From contig BSDZ01000089.1 of NCBI GenBank assembly GCA_030268105.1, forward strand, positions 62,001 through 126,000: a stretch of DNA of 64,000 nt, read 5' to 3'. The position numbers and the translations under genes were made by a program. The stretch is from Volvox africanus. Lineage: Eukaryota > Chlorophyta > Chlorophyceae > Chlamydomonadales > Volvocaceae. This document shows positions 59,205 to 64,000 of the stretch, piece by piece; within the stretch, counting starts at the first letter, position 1, and each line of letters opens with the position of its first letter. The notes under the pieces were generated by a model. It saw only the letters and a program-made list of their open reading frames with translations, made no database searches and was not told where the DNA came from.

Positions 59205-61641
59205 TCAAGGCTCGAACTCCACATTCGCTCGTAAGTCCGCCATGTGCGAGAGCAGAGATCGAAGCTGTGCCGCAAGTATCAGCCGCGACCCAGGAGCTTC
59301 TTGTCGAGTTCGATGTATCTCCATTAGCGTGGCGTTCAGCTCCGGACAGATGGCTGTCACCTCCAGACGCTTACCGCCCAGGTTGTCCACCACCGCCGCC
59401 ACCGATACCTTCAAACGCACCGGTGGCAAGTCTTCAGAGTCCAGGGAGGGGGAGGTAGGGCGCTTGGATGCACGGGGGCGCCGGATGCCAGAAGGCGCGT
59501 TGGAGGACGCCGAGGAGGAGGAGGAGGTGGAGGCGGGAGGCGGCAGCGGTGTCATGGAGGTGTATACGCGTTTGAGCTTCAAGCGCGCCGAAGTCAGGGT
59601 GAGGTCCATCGCGTGTAGGTCATTGGGAACCACAACCTACACATGGGGGAAAGGCGGGAGGTCAAGGGGACGAACCCGAGCATCATTAAAACGCACTCAC
59701 AGGTTTCTCACCGAAGTTCAATTTCCATGTCTCTTAACGAGCGGCGGAAAGCTGGGTCCTCGGCTCATGTGAGCTCTCCGCCGCGCTCCTCGTGTAGCCC
59801 GAACACATACACCGCTGAGGAAGCGGGCGAATGAAGCGGGCTCCAGCCCGCTTTGTCACCCGCTTTCTCATCCCGCTTCTTCGAGGCAGCACCCCCCCTT
59901 GATTTAAACCTCGTGTGTTTTGTCACTCGCGAGCAACCCCCCCCTCCCTGACCACTGCGCCCCCAACCTCCAAAATAGCAACTCCCCACCTGCACGTTGT
60001 TGACCAGGGCGAACTCCGATTGCCGCCTTCTCAACTCCGCTGCTACCGGATCATCATCATTGTGCTGTACGGATGCAACATAACGTAACCGTAGATCCGT
60101 TCGGTTGGGCGGCCCCACTAAGGCAACGGTCATGGGCTTGCAACCCAGCGTCTCCAGCTTTGATAGCCGCAACTCGCCGCCACTGTCAATCGTAAATGTG
60201 GGGTGGTACTGGATCCAGCTGATGGACGATTCCAGGTGAATGGAGGCTGATTTGGACTGGTGCGTGGCTGTGAGGCCCTTGGAGGTCAGATACCTGTCGG
60301 GAAGTTGGCAGTGATGGCGATATCAGGCAGTGTCGGGAATCTTCGTCTTCTTAGTGACTTTGCCCAGGTGGATGGTGGACGGTGGACGAAGCGGTGAATC
60401 GCGCCAGTGGAGCCGTCACTCGCAATTCTTTGACCACAGACCAGCCAATTTTCTTTAATTTTTTACATGCCTCAAGCAGGCGTCAAAGCAACATTCAACC
60501 TACCCACCTACACACACCCATACCCATACCCACGCACAAACACACCAGCCAGTCATCTACGCAGCCATCTCTCCAGCTGACCAGACCAAACCTGTGGCAC
60601 CCACGCACCTGTCTAAAGACCGGATCGTCTCCTGAGGCAACGATGTCTCAAAAACTGTCCGTGCGTTACGCTGGAACGTCCACCCACTCATCACCTCTGG
60701 CGTCAACACCCGGGCACTTGAAGCCAAGTCCGTTAGGACCAGCTTGCCCAGATACAGCCGGATCTCAATACGGTCGCACTCGGCGGGGTGCTGCAAGGAG
60801 ATTTCCGCGGCGAGATCAATCAGCTGCTGGAGGCAGGCATCCGTGTCACCGGCTAGCTGCAACAACGGTGCTGAACTCGCTGCAGTAGAGGTGGAGGAGG
60901 TGGAGGTCGAGGCGCCGAGCTGCTGTCTACCTGCCGTACCACCAGAGTTAAGGGCAGGGCTGCCTTTGCCGCCGCTGCTGCTGCTGCTGCCGTCATCGTC
61001 GAGTGGGCAGAGAACAAAGCCGTCGACAGGCCCAAGGACCGTGCTCACAGGCCGGCTGCAGGGCTGAAGTTGCAAGGCTGATGCTTCGCTCAGCTCTGGA
61101 CTCAGAATGTTGTTGATTTGTTTCCTCGTGAATTGGAGGCCTGAAGGAGATGCGGCCGTGAAGGGGGAAGGGACGAGGCAGTATATACTCCAGGATTCGT
61201 GGTGGCGAGGGAGCAGCCTGGGCGCGCGACCAATCACGTGGGGATAGCGGTTGCGGGTGGGTATATGGATGTGTGCGGCATCAGTCGGCCTGGGACAGGG
61301 CGACCTTCGGGCCCCCAGTAAAAACGAAGGGGCGGCTTGTGGGTTTGCGCGGCAACAAGCAACACCCCTCCTTGGTAGATGAAAATTTCGAACGTAACCC
61401 TACCAGAGTACTGGTAATGTTCCAGAGTGCGCTCCAGCAGCCGGGCCGCCGCCCCGACATCCCTTGGCGACCCGTTTATGTCCACGCGATGGTCCTCGGG
61501 TATATACCTAACATTTGCTCCCGTCAATTGACGAACTCTATTAACTAGCTTTCCGCGTTGACCCAGAATCGCTGCCGCTGAAACGTTCGGCGGCAGGGCA
61601 ATTGTGCGGACGGGTTCACGTAAAGTAGCTAAGGCGCTCAT
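59205..61641 (-). CDS. KH-domain RNA-binding protein, 4 exons
   Basis: Exons (minus): 61641-61404, 61140-60609, 60293-59990, 59636-59205; phases 1, 2, 0 match and the chain totals about 501 residues. Exon 1 is a single KH domain: a hydrophobic strand (VRTIALP), then ILGQRGKLVNRVRQLTGA with the GxxG loop as GQRG, then a strand and a C-terminal helix (AARLLERTLEH). KH domains bind single-stranded RNA or DNA. The remaining 420 residues form an unrecognised module that looks folded (RIEIRLYLGKLVLTDL; ISWIQYHPTFTIDSGGELRL; LRLRYVASVQ), broken by Ser-rich linkers in exons 2 and 4. Its strand-rich pattern with conserved Trp/Tyr suggests a second domain rather than a tail. Where it acts is not shown; no transit peptide is obvious. 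Confidence 0.75.
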
Positions 61642-62168
61642 TTCAGTTTAAGGAATTCTGTGTGGACAGATTTCATCTAACATGCCGGATACATCCTCAG
61701 CCCTCGTCCACCATTAATTTCCTCCCAAAGGTTGGAGGGCACCAGTACATGTTGAAGATTGAATTTTCATCTCGAGCTATAAAATAGCTAAACATAGCCT
61801 AGCAACCAGAATTGATTTCGCATTTGGGGTTTTCATGGCTTCGGAGCGTTCAGCGTTCCCAACTCCATTTACACTGTGTTATTGGATGATGCAGGGACAA
61901 ATGAAAGCGTTTCAAATACTTTCGCAACATGTATAATTGGGAAAAATACACTCCTCCATCAAGGGCACGCACCCAATGTAGTTACCCTGGCTACCTTGTG
62001 GATGTATTTGCTTCTGCTCTGGTAAAATCCTCAACAATTAGAGAGAGAAGCAGTAAAAAAACTGTTAGTATTTTCTGTAGTGTACCGGCAATCAGAGCAT
62101 GTTTGTTAATTGTGTTATCAAGCCTAAACTCGAAACTATATACAGGTTAGATATTTTCCATCGTCAGC
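61642..62168. other. Intergenic region, KH gene promoter to tRNA
   Basis: AT-rich, 527 bp; nothing supported besides the promoter position. Confidence 0.4.
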
Positions 62169-62240
62169 GTTCCTATGGTGTAGTGGAATCACACCTGTCT
62201 AACACACAGGAGGTCCCCAGATCGAAACTGGGTGGGAACA
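62169..62240 (+). tRNA. tRNA-Val (anticodon AAC)
   Basis: A 72-nt cloverleaf. Acceptor stem 62169-62175 pairs with 62233-62239 (one G-U), discriminator A at 62240. D stem 62178-62180/62190-62192. Anticodon stem CCTGT/ACAGG (62194-62198/62206-62210) around loop CTAACAC with anticodon AAC at 62201-62203. T stem CCCAG/CTGGG (62216-62220/62228-62232) with loop ATCGAAA, which is unusual as it lacks the standard TTC start and so weakens the internal B box. No intron, and CCA is not encoded, as in eukaryotes. Confidence 0.94.
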
Positions 62241-63795
62241 CTTATTGGGCAATCTACAAAAAACTAGGTTGAGCTTTGATGAGCGGCACCTATCATCTTT
62301 CCGTCGAGTTCTCCCTTGGATTGGGTCTTGTTACCCTATGACATGACACATGCCATGCCTTGCCAGGCTAGTGCTCTTGAGGTACATGTATGAAGAGAAT
62401 GAGAAGGAAAGAAAAGTACCCCCCCTTCCGGGGTATTATTACTTCTTTCTTTCTTCTCGTTCTCCACTTATACTTATATCGCTCATCTCAAGAAGTGCAA
62501 GCCATAATGCCAACCGTAACAGCCAGAACTACTCTTGAGAAAAAATATTTAGGGCTTTATATTTTGAGTTGTGAGGCAAATGGTCAGCTGGTGCCGATGC
62601 CGATCAGCTCGCATTCCGTGAAACGACAATATCACCGGCGCCTCCATCCAACCCAGCGCATCATTTGCCCTTGCTATCCCGGGTAGCTAAGAACGGCAGT
62701 AGCATCAGTGATCGCACCCGCTGTAGCAGCGAGGGTAGCTGGCACCTGACAGCAGCGGCCTGCTGAACCTGTGGAATATGTAGGTCTCCAAGCGCGTCAG
62801 CAGCTACACCGTTCCGCAGGCACCTTTTCCTTGCAAATGTGTCTGTAGTGCGCTCCTGTTTGCTTTTGAATATTAACCAAAGAAAGGAGCGCCAAGCATA
62901 ACACGATAGTGTCCGAAATGCCTTGAGGGCGCCAAGTGCTGACAACTGCTGGGGATAGACTGCGTGCGTGCAAGTGTGCGTGTTCGCGTATGCGTTACAA
63001 CAGAGCTGCAAAGAGTAGGTACTCGTTGATGTTAGCTTTGGAAGTGGAAAGCTGCAAAGACTCATGTGCCGCGCACAACATACCCGGACCGTGGGAACTT
63101 CATTGAGGGCTCCAGCGCGTTCGCCCGCATATGCGGTCGAAGCAATGACTCCCAGCGATATTTCTGGCCCCAAGACCCTGCTGACATGCCACTACGCCTT
63201 GAGTCTGAATCATGCTACTCAACTTCTCCTTCCTACCGCGCATGCGGGCGAAGCCAAGCTACGGTGACTTAGGGTGTTGCCTAGTTACCCAGATCCTAGT
63301 TGTCGCAGACACAGCTTAATTCGAGTTGGGAAGGGAATGAAGCTCGGGGTATGCCCTAGGCCGGGGATCCGTTGCGCCTGTACCGCATACACCTAGGCAC
63401 ACGAGCTTGTTCACGCTGACACATTCCTGCACGACGCCGTCATCATAACCTTTTTAAAGCGTTTTAAGGATCTAGAAAAAACATTATGACTTCGGGCTTC
63501 CAGGCAGGGGGTAGCTTTACGAGGGGCGCAGGAGTGTGCTCATGTTACGCCTCGCCGGACTAGCTTGCATTTTGATGCCTGACTGCAGGCAGCCCCAGTA
63601 CAGGCGCTCTATGCTGACGAGTGTAAACATGCATGTTGCGGGTCTCAGCAGGCAAAGGTATGCAGTGCTTCAGTCTCTACCCGCCAACCGCGTCATCCCA
63701 GGTGCGGTGCCGCTTCCATGCGTTCGGCAGTCAACAAGCTCTGTAATCACAGCCGTCACCGACAGTTATAGCGTGTTCGATGGCGCAATCCGTGA
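62241..63795. other. Intergenic region with fold-back repeat
   Basis: Contains the 62382-62491 repeat; otherwise no exon supported. Confidence 0.4.
62382..62491 (+). repeat. Dispersed repeat copy 3, fold-back form
   Basis: Right arm 62432-62491 matches the repeats at 7388-7446 and 51308-51364. Left arm 62382-62420 is a diverged inverted copy of it, joined by a C-rich/G-rich centre, so the unit can fold back like a MITE. Confidence 0.55.
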
Positions 63796-63952
63796 TCAGT
63801 AGCTGCCGTTGTTCGATTCGCGCCATTTGGCAGCTGATGCCCGTCGCGGTTCACGAGTGCCAGTGAGGCCCCTCTCCAATGCCCGGTATGCGCTGCTGGT
63901 CTCCCGGAACTGGACGAGCTTCATAAACAGTCTCCACGGCTTGTCGCCGCCG
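63796..63952 (-). CDS. Probable last exon of a gene beyond the right edge
   Basis: A pyrimidine-rich acceptor ending in CTGCAG (63953) is followed by an open frame (phase 2) to TGA at 63796. The peptide has protein-like make-up (DKPWRLFMKLVQFRE; AYRALERGL) but no recognised domain. The rest of the gene would lie past 64000. Confidence 0.4.
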
Positions 63953-64000
63953 CTGCAGGAGCACAGGGCCCAGTGGGGCCCCCCAAAACACACACCGGGG

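Overview
This is a nuclear genome window from a eukaryotic green alga, most likely a volvocine/chlamydomonadalean species. Seen in the sequence: genes broken by short GT-AG introns, runs of the Chlamydomonas-type telomere unit TTTTAGGG inside introns, TGTAA poly(A) signals, polyglutamine runs from CAA/CAG repeats, microsatellite-rich introns, and plant-type chloroplast genes (a chlorophyll a/b-binding protein and a DEG5-type protease with a twin-arginine lumen signal). No bacterial-style operons, no CRISPR and no rRNA were seen. All exon models were built by hand from splice consensus and phase matching, with no RNA evidence.

Layout. (1) 393-1319 (-): first exon of a protein kinase that runs off the left edge. 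(2) 1532-13099 (-): a 13-exon gene for a coiled-coil protein of about 2,666 residues; all exon phases close. (3) 14145-18086 (+): LHC protein, LHCB7-like, with two extra hydrophobic segments and a polyQ ahead of the LHC core. (4) 19655-31158 (+): NRT2/NNP nitrate-transporter-like protein with a very long disordered N-terminus, a 36-glutamine insert in the central loop, and a 5'-truncated L1-like retrotransposon plus a telomere-like repeat in its introns. (5) 31.2-36.6 kb: AT-richer gene-poor stretch with a 327-bp transposon-like repeat that carries an 8-bp target duplication. (6) 36635-41201 (-): nuclear-looking protein of unknown function. (7) 41331-42099 (-), perhaps from 43.1 kb: small gene of unknown function. 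(8) 44147-46770 (-): DEG5-type thylakoid lumen protease, complete in five exons. (9) 47.3-54.8 kb (+): a type II membrane protein that fuses an O-fucosyltransferase-like domain to a GT8-like domain. (10) 55.4-59.2 kb: gene-free, with a second copy of the 327-bp repeat. (11) 59205-61641 (-): KH-domain protein. (12) 62169-62240 (+): tRNA-Val(AAC). (13) 63796-63952 (-): likely last exon of a gene beyond the right edge.

The genes do not form a pathway cluster. They are a normal mixture of photosynthesis (LHC, DEG5), transport (NRT2-like), secretory-pathway glycosylation, RNA binding and cytoskeleton-like functions. The most notable features are the double-domain glycosyltransferase, the greatly expanded NRT2-like transporter with a LINE placed inside an intronic microsatellite, the LHC protein with extra membrane segments, and three dispersed repeat families shared between introns and intergenic DNA.
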